DNA from: Providencia huaxiensis
Lineage (GTDB): Bacteria > Pseudomonadota > Gammaproteobacteria > Enterobacterales > Enterobacteriaceae
NCBI RefSeq assembly: GCF_002843235.3
Contig: NZ_CP031123.2
Coordinates: forward strand, 4,509,617-4,573,616
Direction of reading: 5' to 3'
Length of the DNA stretch: 64,000 nucleotides
The translations under genes were made by a program, and so were the position numbers. The notes beneath the pieces were generated by a model. That model was not told the DNA's origin, did no database searches, and was given only the letters and a program-made list of their open reading frames with translations. Positions 54,582-63,478 of this stretch are shown here, piece by piece; the first letter of the stretch is position 1; each line of letters begins with the position of its first letter.

Positions 54582-55536
54582 CTACATTGGTAGCAAAATG
54601 ATTTTTCCATGTAAGTTCGTAGATTTGGACTCGATTAGCTTGATAGCGTTCTGAATTTGTTCCAATGGAATACAACGATCTACATCTAGTTGTATTCCAT
54701 TGGTGATGAAATGGTCTAGCATCATCGAAAATTTTTCACGTCGGATATCTTTACCAACAGCATTCTCCCAGTAACGTAAGAAAAATGTACTGAATTCAAT
54801 GTTTAGGTTCTTCGCATACTCAAAGAAATGAGGCTGATAGAACTCCAGAGAAAGAGTTCCATAGTTGATATACCGTCCATTCTCGCCGATGGTATGAATC
54901 AGTTCTGTTCCTTTTTTGCCTCCAATAGCGTCGAACGCAATATTTGGGCCAGGGAAATCAAGTTGCTGTATTTGAGTGAGTAGGTCTACTTTTGCATCTA
55001 TTACATGGTTTGAATCATATGGATAATTTTCAGGCTTCGACGTTACGACAATAAGAGTGAACCCTAGCGATGAAGATAGCTGTGCAAAAATTTTACCTAT
55101 TGCAGAACTTCCAGCGTTGATAATCAGTACATCTTCTTGCTTCAACTGAGCAATTTCGGTGGTTAAAACCCACGCTGTTAGCGCATTGATATACAACTGG
55201 CACGCATAACCTTTGTCCAGGTGCGGCGGAATGATGAAAAGGTTATCTGGTGATACATCGATATATTTCTGCCAAGTACCGCTGGTAGCCACGACAACTC
55301 TTTGCCCTACGGTAAATTCTGCATGGTTGGAGACGATGATTTGTCCAACAGCTTCAAATCCGGGTACTCGGGGCGGCTGATGACTATGCCTGTATTGACC
55401 TACACCATGTATAGACAACAAGTCGCTTGGATTAATATTAGTTGCTTCGATTTTTACTCTGATTTTATCTTCTTCAAGCGAATTCAAAGGTACCTGTTCA
55501 ATCGTCAATGAATCTTGCGGTTGACCGAAACAGAGC
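54582..55536 (-). pseudogene. Zinc-type alcohol dehydrogenase/quinone reductase (MDR), 5' end cut by ISCR1
   Basis: This MDR-superfamily protein of ~320 residues has GHGVGQYRHSHQPPRVPGFE-type GroES-domain features (VKIEATNINPSDLLSIHGVG; PGFEAVGQI) and a nucleotide-binding LIINAGSSAIGKIFAQLSS. It lacks catalytic zinc Cys ligands, as in quinone/2-enoyl reductases. The frame can start at a GTG at 55550 inside ISCR1, giving four ISCR1-coded residues. The native start codon and ribosome-binding site are gone, so the gene is at best expressed from ISCR1 sequence. The loss at the N-terminus is only a few residues. Confidence 0.7.
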
Positions 55537-57481
55537 TGGAGCAATAGCACCCTGAACCCAAAACCTTCTCGCTCAACCGGTAGTGGCTGATAACAACTCG
55601 TGAGGGCTATTGCGGGTTAAGCATTTAGCGATGTCTAGGGCCAGACTGGACGTCTGAACGCAAGCCGCTGATACTGTACATAACCACAGTATCAGCGGAG
55701 GATACCCATGTCGCTGGCAAGGAACGCCACGGCGAGTCAATCGCCCACTCAAACAAACGGTTACGAACGCCACCAACCCGACCAGACGCTGCTCTACCAG
55801 CTGGTTGAGCAGCACTACCCAGCCTTCAAAGCCTCACTCGAAGCCCAAGGTCAACACCTGCCTCGCTACATCCAACAAGAATTCAACGACCTCCTCCAAT
55901 GTGGCCGTCTGGAGTATGGTTTCATGCGGGTTCGCTGCGAGGATTGTCATCACGAGCGTCTGGTCGCCTTCAGCTGTAAACGACGCGGCTTTTGCCCTAG
56001 CTGCGGTGCCCGCCGGATGGCCGAGAGTGCGGCGCTGCTGATAGACGAAGTCTTCCCCAAGGAGCCCATTCGCCAGTGGGTGCTCAGCTTTCCTTTCCAG
56101 CTACGCTTTTTGCTGGCTCGCCATCCCCAGCTGATGGGCCAGGTCTTGAGTATCGTCTATCGTACACTCTCAACTCATCTGATCAAAAAAGCCGGTTACA
56201 CCAAAGCCTCTGCACAAACTGGCTCAGTGACTCTTATCCAACGCTTTGGCTCCGCGCTAAATCTCAATGTCCACTACCACATGCTGTTTCTCGATGGTGT
56301 CTATGCCGAAGATGACTATGGCAAGCAACGCTTCCATCGTGTCAAGGCACCCACTTACGATGAGCTGAATACGCTCGCTCACACCCTCAGCCATCGCATC
56401 GCTCGCTGCATGGAAAAGCGTGGGATTTTGGAGCGTGATGCCGAGAATACGTGGTTGACACTGGAAGAGGGCGAAGACGATACGCTGACTCAATTACATG
56501 GTGCTTCGGTTACGTATCGCATTGCCGTCGGCCCCCAGCAAGGGCGCAAAGTCTTCACCCTGCAAACCTTGCCAGGGCGTGAGGATAAAGCCGACTCAAG
56601 CAGTCGAGTAGCCAACCATGCTGGTTTCTCGCTACACGCCGGTGTGATGGCCGAAGCGCATCAGCGGGATAAGCTTGAGCGCTTGTGTCGCTACATTAGT
56701 CGGCCAGCGGTTTCAGAAAAACGTCTGGCATTAACCGCCAATGGGCAGGTGCGTTACGAGCTCAAAACTCCGTACCGCAATGGCACCACCCATGTGATCT
56801 TCGAGCCGCTGGACTTCATCGCCAAACTCGCTGCGTTGGTACCTAAGCCGCGAGTCAACCTCACACGCTTCCACGGCGTCTTTGCACCGAACAGCAAACA
56901 CCGAGTTCAAGTAACACCCGCCAAGCGGGGCAAGAAGCCCGACAAATCGGAAGGTCTCGATACTAACTGGCGTGACAAGAGTCCTGCAGAGCGCCACCGC
57001 GCCATGACCTGGATGCAACGCCTCAAGCGAGTCTTCAATATTGATATTGAAGTCTGCGAACACTGCGGCGGTCACGTCAAAGTGATTGCCAGCATCGAAG
57101 ATCCGAAGGTCATTGAGCAGATTCTCAAGCATCTGAAACAGAAAACAGCCAAGGCGAATGCCGCCAAGCAGCGTGAGCTGCCACCAGAACGAGCGCCGCC
57201 ACTGACTCCCAGCCTGTTCGATCCATCACAGAGTCGTCTCTTTGACTGACGACCCCAAATCCAACACTGCTCAACACTGCCAACTTTTAAACGGGGCGGT
57301 GGGGCAGTTTGTATCTCTCGAGCTATCAGGCTAGAGATTTTACCGCCAAATCGAACCTTATTAGAGCGGTTTAGGCTGGACCGGCAGTTAAAATTGGGGC
57401 TTGAGCGGTAAACGAGTGAGGGAATTTCAGGTAAGATACTTCGGATGAGGAGCAAAAAGGTGGTTTATACTTCCTATACCC
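55537..57481 (+). mobile_element. ISCR1: ISCR1 copy 2
   Basis: A direct repeat of copy 1 in the same orientation, with an intact transposase gene. The left side lacks the 210-base spacer seen beside copy 1 and joins the truncated oxidoreductase gene directly. The right end is followed by two further copies of the oriIS unit. Confidence 0.93.
55708..57249 (+). CDS. rcr1: ISCR1 rolling-circle transposase Rcr1
   Basis: This intact 513-residue IS91-like transposase, the length known as Orf513, starts MSLARNATASQSPTQTNGYE behind GGAGG. It has the N-terminal zinc-binding region (C-x2-C repeats around CKRRGFCPSCGARRM), an HUH-like NVHYHMLF segment, and a C-terminal Y2-type transposase domain with HVIFEPLDFIAKLAAL and a second CxxC (CEHCGGHVK). 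It nicks oriIS and drives rolling-circle transposition that carries neighbouring DNA. Confidence 0.95.
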   Translation: MSLARNATASQSPTQTNGYERHQPDQTLLYQLVEQHYPAFKASLEAQGQHLPRYIQQEFNDLLQCGRLEYGFMRVRCEDCHHERLVAFSCKRRGFCPSCGARRMAESAALLIDEVFPKEPIRQWVLSFPFQLRFLLARHPQLMGQVLSIVYRTLSTHLIKKAGYTKASAQTGSVTLIQRFGSALNLNVHYHMLFLDGVYAEDDYGKQRFHRVKAPTYDELNTLAHTLSHRIARCMEKRGILERDAENTWLTLEEGEDDTLTQLHGASVTYRIAVGPQQGRKVFTLQTLPGREDKADSSSRVANHAGFSLHAGVMAEAHQRDKLERLCRYISRPAVSEKRLALTANGQVRYELKTPYRNGTTHVIFEPLDFIAKLAALVPKPRVNLTRFHGVFAPNSKHRVQVTPAKRGKKPDKSEGLDTNWRDKSPAERHRAMTWMQRLKRVFNIDIEVCEHCGGHVKVIASIEDPKVIEQILKHLKQKTAKANAAKQRELPPERAPPLTPSLFDPSQSRLFD

Positions 57482-57537
57482 AAAAAGGTGGTTTATACTT
57501 CCTATACCCAAAAAGGTGGTTTATACTTCCTATACCC
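57454..57537 (+). repeat. Three tandem 28-bp repeats containing oriIS
   Basis: The units 57454-57481, 57482-57509 and 57510-57537 are identical: AAAAAGGTGGTTTATACTTC followed by CTATACCC. The first is the normal ISCR1 end; two extra copies lie between it and blaPER. Confidence 0.97.
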
Positions 57538-57564
57538 TAAAAAGGCAGCTTTGGCTGCCTTTTG
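57538..57564. terminator. Hairpin between oriIS repeats and blaPER
   Basis: AAAAGGCAGC and GGCTGCCTTTT-type arms form a strong stem with a T-rich tail: an intrinsic-terminator-like structure from the donor DNA. TATAAT follows at 57565-57570 and could be the -10 of a native promoter. Confidence 0.6.
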
Positions 57565-57599
57565 TATAATTCATATCGACTTATCAAAAGGACAATCCG

Positions 57600-58526
57600 A
57601 TGAATGTCATTATAAAAGCTGTAGTTACTGCCTCGACGCTACTGATGGTATCTTTTAGTTCATTCGAAACCTCAGCGCAATCCCCACTGTTAAAAGAGCA
57701 AATTGAATCCATAGTCATTGGAAAAAAAGCCACTGTAGGCGTTGCAGTGTGGGGGCCTGACGATCTGGAACCTTTACTGATTAATCCTTTTGAAAAATTC
57801 CCAATGCAAAGTGTATTTAAATTGCATTTAGCTATGTTGGTACTGCATCAGGTTGATCAGGGAAAGTTGGATTTAAATCAGACCGTTATCGTAAACAGGG
57901 CTAAGGTTTTACAGAATACCTGGGCTCCGATAATGAAAGCGTATCAGGGAGACGAGTTTAGTGTTCCAGTGCAGCAACTGCTGCAATACTCGGTCTCGCA
58001 CACCGATAACGTGGCCTGTGATTTGTTATTTGAACTGGTTGGTGGACCAGCTGCTTTGCATGACTATATCCAGTCTATGGGTATAAAGGAGACCGCTGTG
58101 GTCGCAAATGAAGCGCAGATGCACGCCGATGATCAGGTGCAGTATCAAAACTGGACCTCGATGAAAGGTGCTGCAGAGATCCTGAAAAAGTTTGAGCAAA
58201 AAACACAGCTGTCTGAAACCTCGCAGGCTTTGTTATGGAAGTGGATGGTCGAAACCACCACAGGACCAGAGCGGTTAAAAGGTTTGTTACCAGCTGGTAC
58301 TGTGGTCGCACATAAAACTGGTACTTCGGGTATCAAAGCCGGAAAAACTGCGGCCACTAATGATTTAGGTATCATTCTGTTGCCTGATGGACGGCCCTTG
58401 CTGGTTGCTGTTTTTGTGAAAGACTCAGCCGAGTCAAGCCGAACCAATGAAGCTATCATTGCGCAGGTTGCTCAGACTGCGTATCAATTTGAATTGAAAA
58501 AGCTTTCTGCCCTAAGCCCAAATTAA
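57600..58526 (+). CDS. blaPER: PER-type extended-spectrum beta-lactamase
   Basis: This 308-residue class A enzyme has a signal peptide ending ETSAQ, S71-V-F-K74, E171 in the omega-loop region (VVANEAQMHADD) and K239-T-G241. It agrees with PER-1 as I remember it almost throughout. The SDN motif, however, reads T135-D-N (SVSHTDNVACD): Thr where class A enzymes have Ser130. The enzyme hydrolyses oxyimino-cephalosporins and aztreonam in the periplasm. ISCR1-blaPER-gst-abc is a known arrangement. AAAGGAC precedes the ATG. The allele number is not assigned. Confidence 0.95.
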   Translation: MNVIIKAVVTASTLLMVSFSSFETSAQSPLLKEQIESIVIGKKATVGVAVWGPDDLEPLLINPFEKFPMQSVFKLHLAMLVLHQVDQGKLDLNQTVIVNRAKVLQNTWAPIMKAYQGDEFSVPVQQLLQYSVSHTDNVACDLLFELVGGPAALHDYIQSMGIKETAVVANEAQMHADDQVQYQNWTSMKGAAEILKKFEQKTQLSETSQALLWKWMVETTTGPERLKGLLPAGTVVAHKTGTSGIKAGKTAATNDLGIILLPDGRPLLVAVFVKDSAESSRTNEAIIAQVAQTAYQFELKKLSALSPN

Positions 58527-58599
58527 CAGACTATCAGCACTATCTAAGCCGCTGACTCTGGTTGTACACTAAAGCTATGGTTTGAAATTGGAGTAGGTT

Positions 58600-59175
58600 A
58601 TGCAGTTATTAGGTTCAGTGGCTTCCCCTTTTGTTCGTCGTTTACGTTTAGTACTGGCAGGGCAACCTTATCAGTTTGTAGCGCTTAATATTTTTGAGTC
58701 TGAAGGCCGTTCAGTGTTGGTACAACATAATCCGGCACGCAAAGTGCCTGTGTTAGTGGATGGAGAGCAGGTTATTTTTGATTCAGGCGTAATTTATCGT
58801 TATTTGGCTTCGAAACTGAAATTCAAACCATTGAGCTGGGATCAGGAAAACGGTCTGACGACCATCAATGCCTGCACAGACTCCTTGGTTGAATTACTGC
58901 TTTGTAAGCGCTCAGGTTTTGACGTGACTGAAGATAAATTGTTTTTTAATCTTCAGCATGAGCGAATTCAGGCGACGCTAGAGGCACTTGAGCAACAAAT
59001 CAGGGCAGGGCATTTCGGTGACTGGGACTATCCTGGTATCAGTCTGTTCACTTTAATCGACTGGATATTGTTCCGCGATTTAGTCGACTTAAAACCCTTC
59101 CCTGTATTATTACAGTTCAGAAATGCGCATTTAAACCGGCCGATGGTCGCTGAAACCGACCCGCGTTTAAGCTAA
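58600..59175 (+). CDS. gst: Glutathione S-transferase family protein
   Basis: This 191-residue protein has a thioredoxin-like N-terminal domain (MQLLGSVASPFVRRLRLVLA; S-P-F-V in the active-site region; ARKVPVLVDGEQVIFDSGVI with the glutathione-binding V-P and D-S) and a short helical C-terminal domain. It lies 73 bases after blaPER in the same direction and is the usual gst of blaPER regions, thought to have moved with it from its Pararheinheimera-like donor. It has no established role in resistance. Confidence 0.85.
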   Translation: MQLLGSVASPFVRRLRLVLAGQPYQFVALNIFESEGRSVLVQHNPARKVPVLVDGEQVIFDSGVIYRYLASKLKFKPLSWDQENGLTTINACTDSLVELLLCKRSGFDVTEDKLFFNLQHERIQATLEALEQQIRAGHFGDWDYPGISLFTLIDWILFRDLVDLKPFPVLLQFRNAHLNRPMVAETDPRLS

Positions 59176-59213
59176 AAACAACAGGTCAGAGCCAAGACTC
59201 TGACCTTTATTAT

Positions 59214-61055
59214 TTATTCCACACCAATAAAGCCGCCGGTTTGATGCGCCCATAATTGAGCGTAAATACCGCCTTTGGCGATCAGTTCCTGATGACTGCC
59301 TTGTTCCACAATACGACCTTGATCCAGAACGATCAGCCTGTCCATAGCTGCTATGGTAGATAAACGGTGTGCAATGGCTATAACCGTTTTGCCTATCATC
59401 AACTGAGTCAGACTATGCTGAATAGCTGATTCTACTTCGGAGTCCAGCGCTGAGGTGGCTTCATCCAAAATCAGAATAGGGGCGTTTTTCAGTAAAACCC
59501 GAGCTATTGCAATACGTTGACGTTGACCACCAGAAAGCTTGACTCCACGTTCGCCCACCTGAGCGTCGTAGCCACTGTTGCCTTTAGGATCGGTAAGCTC
59601 CTGAATAAAAGCATCGGCTTCGGCTAAACGGGCTGCTTCAATCATTTCCGCTTCGGTAGCGCCAGGACGACCATATAAAATATTTTCCCTTACAGTACGG
59701 TGTAGCAGGGAGGTATCCTGGGTCACCATAGCTATATGAGCGCGAAGACTTTCCTGTGATACAGTTTTGATGTCCTGACCGTCTATCAAAATCTGGCCTG
59801 AATTGACATCATAAAAGCGCAGCAGTAAGTTCACCAGCGTGGATTTACCAGCACCAGAACGGCCGACTAAACCTACTTTTTCACCGGGTTTAATCGACAA
59901 GTCCAGACCATCAATCACAGGACCATGTTCACCTGCTGCTTTGCCGTAGTTAAAGTTCAGTTGCTTAAACTCAATCTGACCTTGTGGCACTTCAAGCGGC
60001 TTCGCATCAGCTTTGTCGATGATTTGCTGAGGCTGAGACAAAGTCGCAATACCATCTGCCACAGTACCTATGTTTTCAAACAGTGCACTGACTTCCCACA
60101 TGATCCACTGCGACATACCATTTAAACGCAGCGCCAGACTGACTGCGATGGCAATAGAGCCCACAGTGACGGCATTGACAGACCAAAGCCATATCGCCAG
60201 CGTGGCAATAGAGAACACCAACAGATAGTTCAGACCCTGCACACAAATATTGAGCCAGGTAGCCAGTCGCATTTGTCTGTACACAGGCACCAGAAACAGC
60301 TGCATGCTATCGCGGGCGTATTCTGACTCACGAGCCGTGTGTGAAAACAGTTTAATAGTGCTGATATTGGTGTAGCTGTCGACAATACGGCCTGTCATTT
60401 CTGAACGGGCATCGGCTTGTTCTGTTGCAACTTGTTTCAGTCTCGGCACAAAATAAAACTGCAAGCCGGTGTATATGACTAACCAGGCAATCATCGGCAG
60501 TACCAAGCGCCAATCTGCATCGGCGATCAGATACAACATAGAGCCAAAATACACCACCACATACACCATCACATCCAGCAGCTTGGTGGCCGTTTCGCGC
60601 ACTGCCAAAGCCGTTTGCATCACTTTAGTGGCGATGCGACCAGCGAATTCATTCTGGTAGAAACCCAAACTTTGTTTCAGTAAATAACGATGCGCCAGCC
60701 AGCGGATCGACATAGGGTAGTTACCCAATATAGTTTGGTGGATCAGGGCTGAGTGAAAAAATACCAAACCAGGCAACACCAGCAACATCACTATGGCCAT
60801 AGTGATCAAGGTATCCTGCTCTTCCTGCCAGAAAGTAGCCGGATTCTTGGTTACCAACCAATCGACTAATTGCCCCATATAGCCAAATAAGGACACTTCT
60901 AATGCGGCCAGTAAGGCTGTCGCAATAGACATCAGGATCAGAGGCAACACCATGCCTTGACTGTAATGCAAACAAAATGCAAACAGGCCTTGAGGTGGCT
61001 GAGTTGGCTCTTTATCAGGGAAAGGGTTGGTTAAGCGTTCAAAAAAGCCCAGCAT
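59214..61055 (-). CDS. ABC exporter, fused membrane and ATPase domains
   Basis: The ATG at 61055 has AGAGGA upstream; a start at 61073 is less likely. The ~613-residue half-transporter has six membrane helices in the first ~340 residues and a nucleotide-binding domain: Walker A GLVGRSGAGKSTLVNLLLRF, signature KLSGGQRQRIAIARVLL, Walker B APILILDEATSAL and H-loop IAIAHRLSTI. It resembles MsbA/LmrA-type homodimeric exporters. It converges with gst and is the 'abct' gene of blaPER contexts. The substrate is unknown. Confidence 0.9.
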   Translation of the reverse strand: MLGFFERLTNPFPDKEPTQPPQGLFAFCLHYSQGMVLPLILMSIATALLAALEVSLFGYMGQLVDWLVTKNPATFWQEEQDTLITMAIVMLLVLPGLVFFHSALIHQTILGNYPMSIRWLAHRYLLKQSLGFYQNEFAGRIATKVMQTALAVRETATKLLDVMVYVVVYFGSMLYLIADADWRLVLPMIAWLVIYTGLQFYFVPRLKQVATEQADARSEMTGRIVDSYTNISTIKLFSHTARESEYARDSMQLFLVPVYRQMRLATWLNICVQGLNYLLVFSIATLAIWLWSVNAVTVGSIAIAVSLALRLNGMSQWIMWEVSALFENIGTVADGIATLSQPQQIIDKADAKPLEVPQGQIEFKQLNFNYGKAAGEHGPVIDGLDLSIKPGEKVGLVGRSGAGKSTLVNLLLRFYDVNSGQILIDGQDIKTVSQESLRAHIAMVTQDTSLLHRTVRENILYGRPGATEAEMIEAARLAEADAFIQELTDPKGNSGYDAQVGERGVKLSGGQRQRIAIARVLLKNAPILILDEATSALDSEVESAIQHSLTQLMIGKTVIAIAHRLSTIAAMDRLIVLDQGRIVEQGSHQELIAKGGIYAQLWAHQTGGFIGVE

Positions 61056-61425
61056 AAAATTCCTCTGCAGCAACGAAAAAGGCAGTTATTGTACGTCAAA
61101 GTTTAAAAAACAGATGTAACTATTTGATGAAAGCCCGGTTTAGAACGGCCATCTTATTTTATAACCGATAGCTTGTGACTCGCTTTTTTGCTGAACAGAA
61201 CAGCAGATTGTTGAAAATAAATACAAAAAATCTGAAAAATCCAAAAGATGCTATATCACATGAACTCAGCAGCTTAGATTTATTGAAGGACCGTTAATAG
61301 GTAATAACTGGAAAATCTATAACTTAGCTTCTGTTTTGTCAGCTTGCAAAGGACTTTTTGCTTTCTACACTGAAAATACAGAGTACCCGAATCAGGGTGT
61401 TGTCTCGTCTTACAGGAGTGTTGAA
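61056..61425. other. Intergenic region between divergent genes
   Basis: 370 bases, AT-rich in its middle, between the divergent ABC exporter and the gene at 61426; presumably both promoters are here. No repeat or RNA gene seen. Confidence 0.4.
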
Positions 61426-62127
61426 ATGGATGCCAAAGAATTATTGGTCTACATGAAGCAGGCAGAACTGCAAGCTGAGTTAGTCGTTGAGGCTGGTCAG
61501 CAACTGGACAGAGCCATCAAACAATTACATGACTGGTCTGAAGACTGGGATTGTCAGCGCCGGGCTTGTGAAGATATGTACGATGCCGTGCATTTAATTC
61601 TGATCCATAGCTATCAATTATCCCGGATTTTCTGGCCCGCCAAGTGTTGCGGAGAACTGGGGCTGGATTTGTGTCATAGAGCCATGGCGCTGCGAAGTGA
61701 AATCAACCTGCCTGATCTAAACCATCCACTGCGGAATGAGGCGTTATGGCGTCATGCAGATGAGCTGGATCATTCAGTGCGGGATAATACTGCTCTGCGT
61801 CGTTATCAAGCGCATCATTTAACCGGTTTTAATCAGGTGATCACCTGGATGGATAATGAAGCCATGTTTTGCTGGCTTGAACCTGCCAGTAAAACCTTTG
61901 TGTTTCATGCCGAGGAGTTTGCTTTAGCCCAATTACTGGATGCTGTGCATCAGGTTCAGCAAGATATTCAGAATTTTCTTAACAAGCAGCATCAGTCAAA
62001 TCTAAAGGTGGCCAAAGCTGGCGTGCATCACTATGAGAAGCAGTGGGGGGCATTTAAAATAAGACAAGACAGATCTTGTCCACAGCTTTGTTGTTATGAC
62101 TACTTATCTAATTTAATAAATCCGTAG
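61426..62127 (+). CDS. Uncharacterised helical protein
   Basis: The ATG at 61426 has AGGAG 9 bases upstream; an in-frame start at 61336 exists. The ~233-residue protein is soluble and rich in His, Trp and charged residues (ELQAELVVEAGQQLDRAIKQ, LHDWSEDWDCQRRACEDMYD), largely helical and without a known motif. Its last 28 bases overlap the convergent gene end at 62100. It belongs to the donor DNA that travelled with blaPER. I do not recognise a family. Confidence 0.55.
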   Translation: MDAKELLVYMKQAELQAELVVEAGQQLDRAIKQLHDWSEDWDCQRRACEDMYDAVHLILIHSYQLSRIFWPAKCCGELGLDLCHRAMALRSEINLPDLNHPLRNEALWRHADELDHSVRDNTALRRYQAHHLTGFNQVITWMDNEAMFCWLEPASKTFVFHAEEFALAQLLDAVHQVQQDIQNFLNKQHQSNLKVAKAGVHHYEKQWGAFKIRQDRSCPQLCCYDYLSNLINP

Positions 62128-62429
62128 GCAGAAATCTCGCTGAGCTTATGTTCTCTGATCTTTTTTGCGACTTCTGCTTGGTAGTCTTCAATGTACAGGT
62201 GCAAAAAATCTTTAAACTCTTCATCCAAAGCACGTCTATCCACAGAGTTACCGAACCGTTGCGCTTCGTATGCAAGCAGGCATAATCTATGCGCCCGGAT
62301 CTCCATATCAGCGGCCACCTGCTTTTCGATAATGTTTAATGCATCTGACATTCCAATCAACTTCTTGTAGAAAAACAGACTTAACAGTAAAAAGCCAAAC
62401 GTAATTGCAGACATAACAAAAGTCAGCAT
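62100..62429 (-). CDS. Small single-helix membrane protein, uncharacterised
   Basis: The ATG at 62429 is preceded by AAAGGAA. ~109 residues: one N-terminal membrane helix (MLTFVMSAITFGFLLLSLFF) followed by a charged cytoplasmic or periplasmic helix bundle (VAADMEIRAHRLCLLAYEAQ). It overlaps the end of the upstream gene by 7 bases, so the two are translationally coupled. No family recognised. Confidence 0.55.
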   Translation of the reverse strand: MLTFVMSAITFGFLLLSLFFYKKLIGMSDALNIIEKQVAADMEIRAHRLCLLAYEAQRFGNSVDRRALDEEFKDFLHLYIEDYQAEVAKKIREHKLSEISAYGFIKLDK

Positions 62430-62917
62430 TCCTGAAGTTCCTTTCTGTGCTTGACGGCTCCTGATATGGACCATAAAAATATCGCTAAAATTGCTGCGAT
62501 ATTTATAGCTGGTATTCCATATTTGTATATACCACCCAATAGATCAGTGCCAAATATGACTCTGTCTGTGAATCTCGCTACCTGCAGAACAGAGTGCATC
62601 AAGATGCTTAAACAAATGAATTGAGTGATTTGTTCAACCGCCCATACGAATTTTCTATGAATAACCCAGATGATACCAAGCGTCAATGTTTGACATATCA
62701 CCCAACTTGGGTACCAAAGTAAGCGAGCGAGCTCAGGAGATGTTTCAGATATCCCCATCAGCAAAGGAGCAATCCTGTCTTGAGCTAATCCCGATAAAGT
62801 GAGTATCAATATGGTTATTCGTGCAGATTTACTGGCCGACCAGACTAAGGACAGCAGTAGAGAACCTATGCACAACACCCATAAGTACTCAGCAAGAGTC
62901 GTAATAAATGTCCCCAC
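62423..62917 (-). CDS. Four- to five-helix membrane protein, uncharacterised
   Basis: 164 residues with hydrophobic segments near residues 8-25, 32-55, 66-88, 98-115 and 135-152; consistent with an inner-membrane protein. It is coupled to the next small membrane protein gene on the same strand. No catalytic motif or family recognised; function unknown. Confidence 0.55.
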   Translation of the reverse strand: MGTFITTLAEYLWVLCIGSLLLSLVWSASKSARITILILTLSGLAQDRIAPLLMGISETSPELARLLWYPSWVICQTLTLGIIWVIHRKFVWAVEQITQFICLSILMHSVLQVARFTDRVIFGTDLLGGIYKYGIPAINIAAILAIFLWSISGAVKHRKELQEC

Positions 62918-62927
62918 AAACTACCTC

Positions 62928-63158
62928 TTATTTTGGTGGTTCATTACCCCAGCCACCACCTAATGTAGTCAGTGTTGGATTTATTGCTTTAGATTCTTGC
63001 TGCTCTGCAGCCAGCTTCGCCTTTGCTTCAGCAGATAAGGTGACAGTGTCTGCAGTAGAGGGTGCTGTTGTAGTGGTGGTTTTAGCCTGAGCAGCAGGAG
63101 CAACAGTTTGTATTGTTGATGTAGCCGCTGTGCCCGGAGTATTTAAGTTGATTTGCAT
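62928..63158 (-). CDS. Small Thr/Ala-rich soluble protein, uncharacterised
   Basis: This 76-residue, low-complexity protein has a run of Ala/Thr (VAPAAQAKTTTTTAPSTADT) followed by VTLSAEAKAKLAAEQQ. The phrase DTVTLSAEAKA is common in short flagellin/anti-sigma-linked bacterial peptides, but no assignment is safe. A good AAGGAA site precedes its ATG. It is the first gene of the minus-strand group that contains the two membrane proteins. Confidence 0.5.
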   Translation of the reverse strand: MQINLNTPGTAATSTIQTVAPAAQAKTTTTTAPSTADTVTLSAEAKAKLAAEQQESKAINPTLTTLGGGWGNEPPK

Positions 63159-63201
63159 AACTGTTCCTTACCATTGTCACTAAATCAGAAAACAAATGTA
63201 C

Positions 63202-63478
63202 CGAGGGCTTTACTAAGCTTGCCCCTTCCGCCGTTGTCATAATCGGTTATGGCATCGCATTTTATTTTCTTTCTCTGGTTCTGAAATCCATCCCTGTCGG
63301 TGTTGCTTATGCAGTCTGGTCGGGACTCGGCGTCGTCATAATTACAGCCATTGCCTGGTTGCTTCATGGGCAAAAGCTTGATGCGTGGGGCTTTGTAGGT
63401 ATGGGGCTCATAATTGCTGCCTTTTTGCTCGCCCGATCCCCATCGTGGAAGTCGCTGCGGAGGCCGACGCCATGGTGA
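63202..63478 (+). pseudogene. qacEdelta1: qacEdelta1, second copy, 5' truncated
   Basis: The sequence is identical to 47800-48076 from CGAGGGCTTTACTAAGC onward; the first ~71 bases of the gene, including the start codon and first helix, are missing. It marks where donor DNA behind blaPER re-joins a second 3'-CS. Confidence 0.95.

Noticed and set aside
57454..57537. Three regularly spaced repeats could be read as a tiny CRISPR array
   Set aside because: The units are directly contiguous without spacers and equal the known ISCR1 origin end; no cas genes are present.
63185..63373. Minus-strand frame overlapping the second qacEdelta1, and the same frame at 47789-47971
   Set aside because: This is the antisense shadow of qacEdelta1, repeated because the conserved segment is duplicated.
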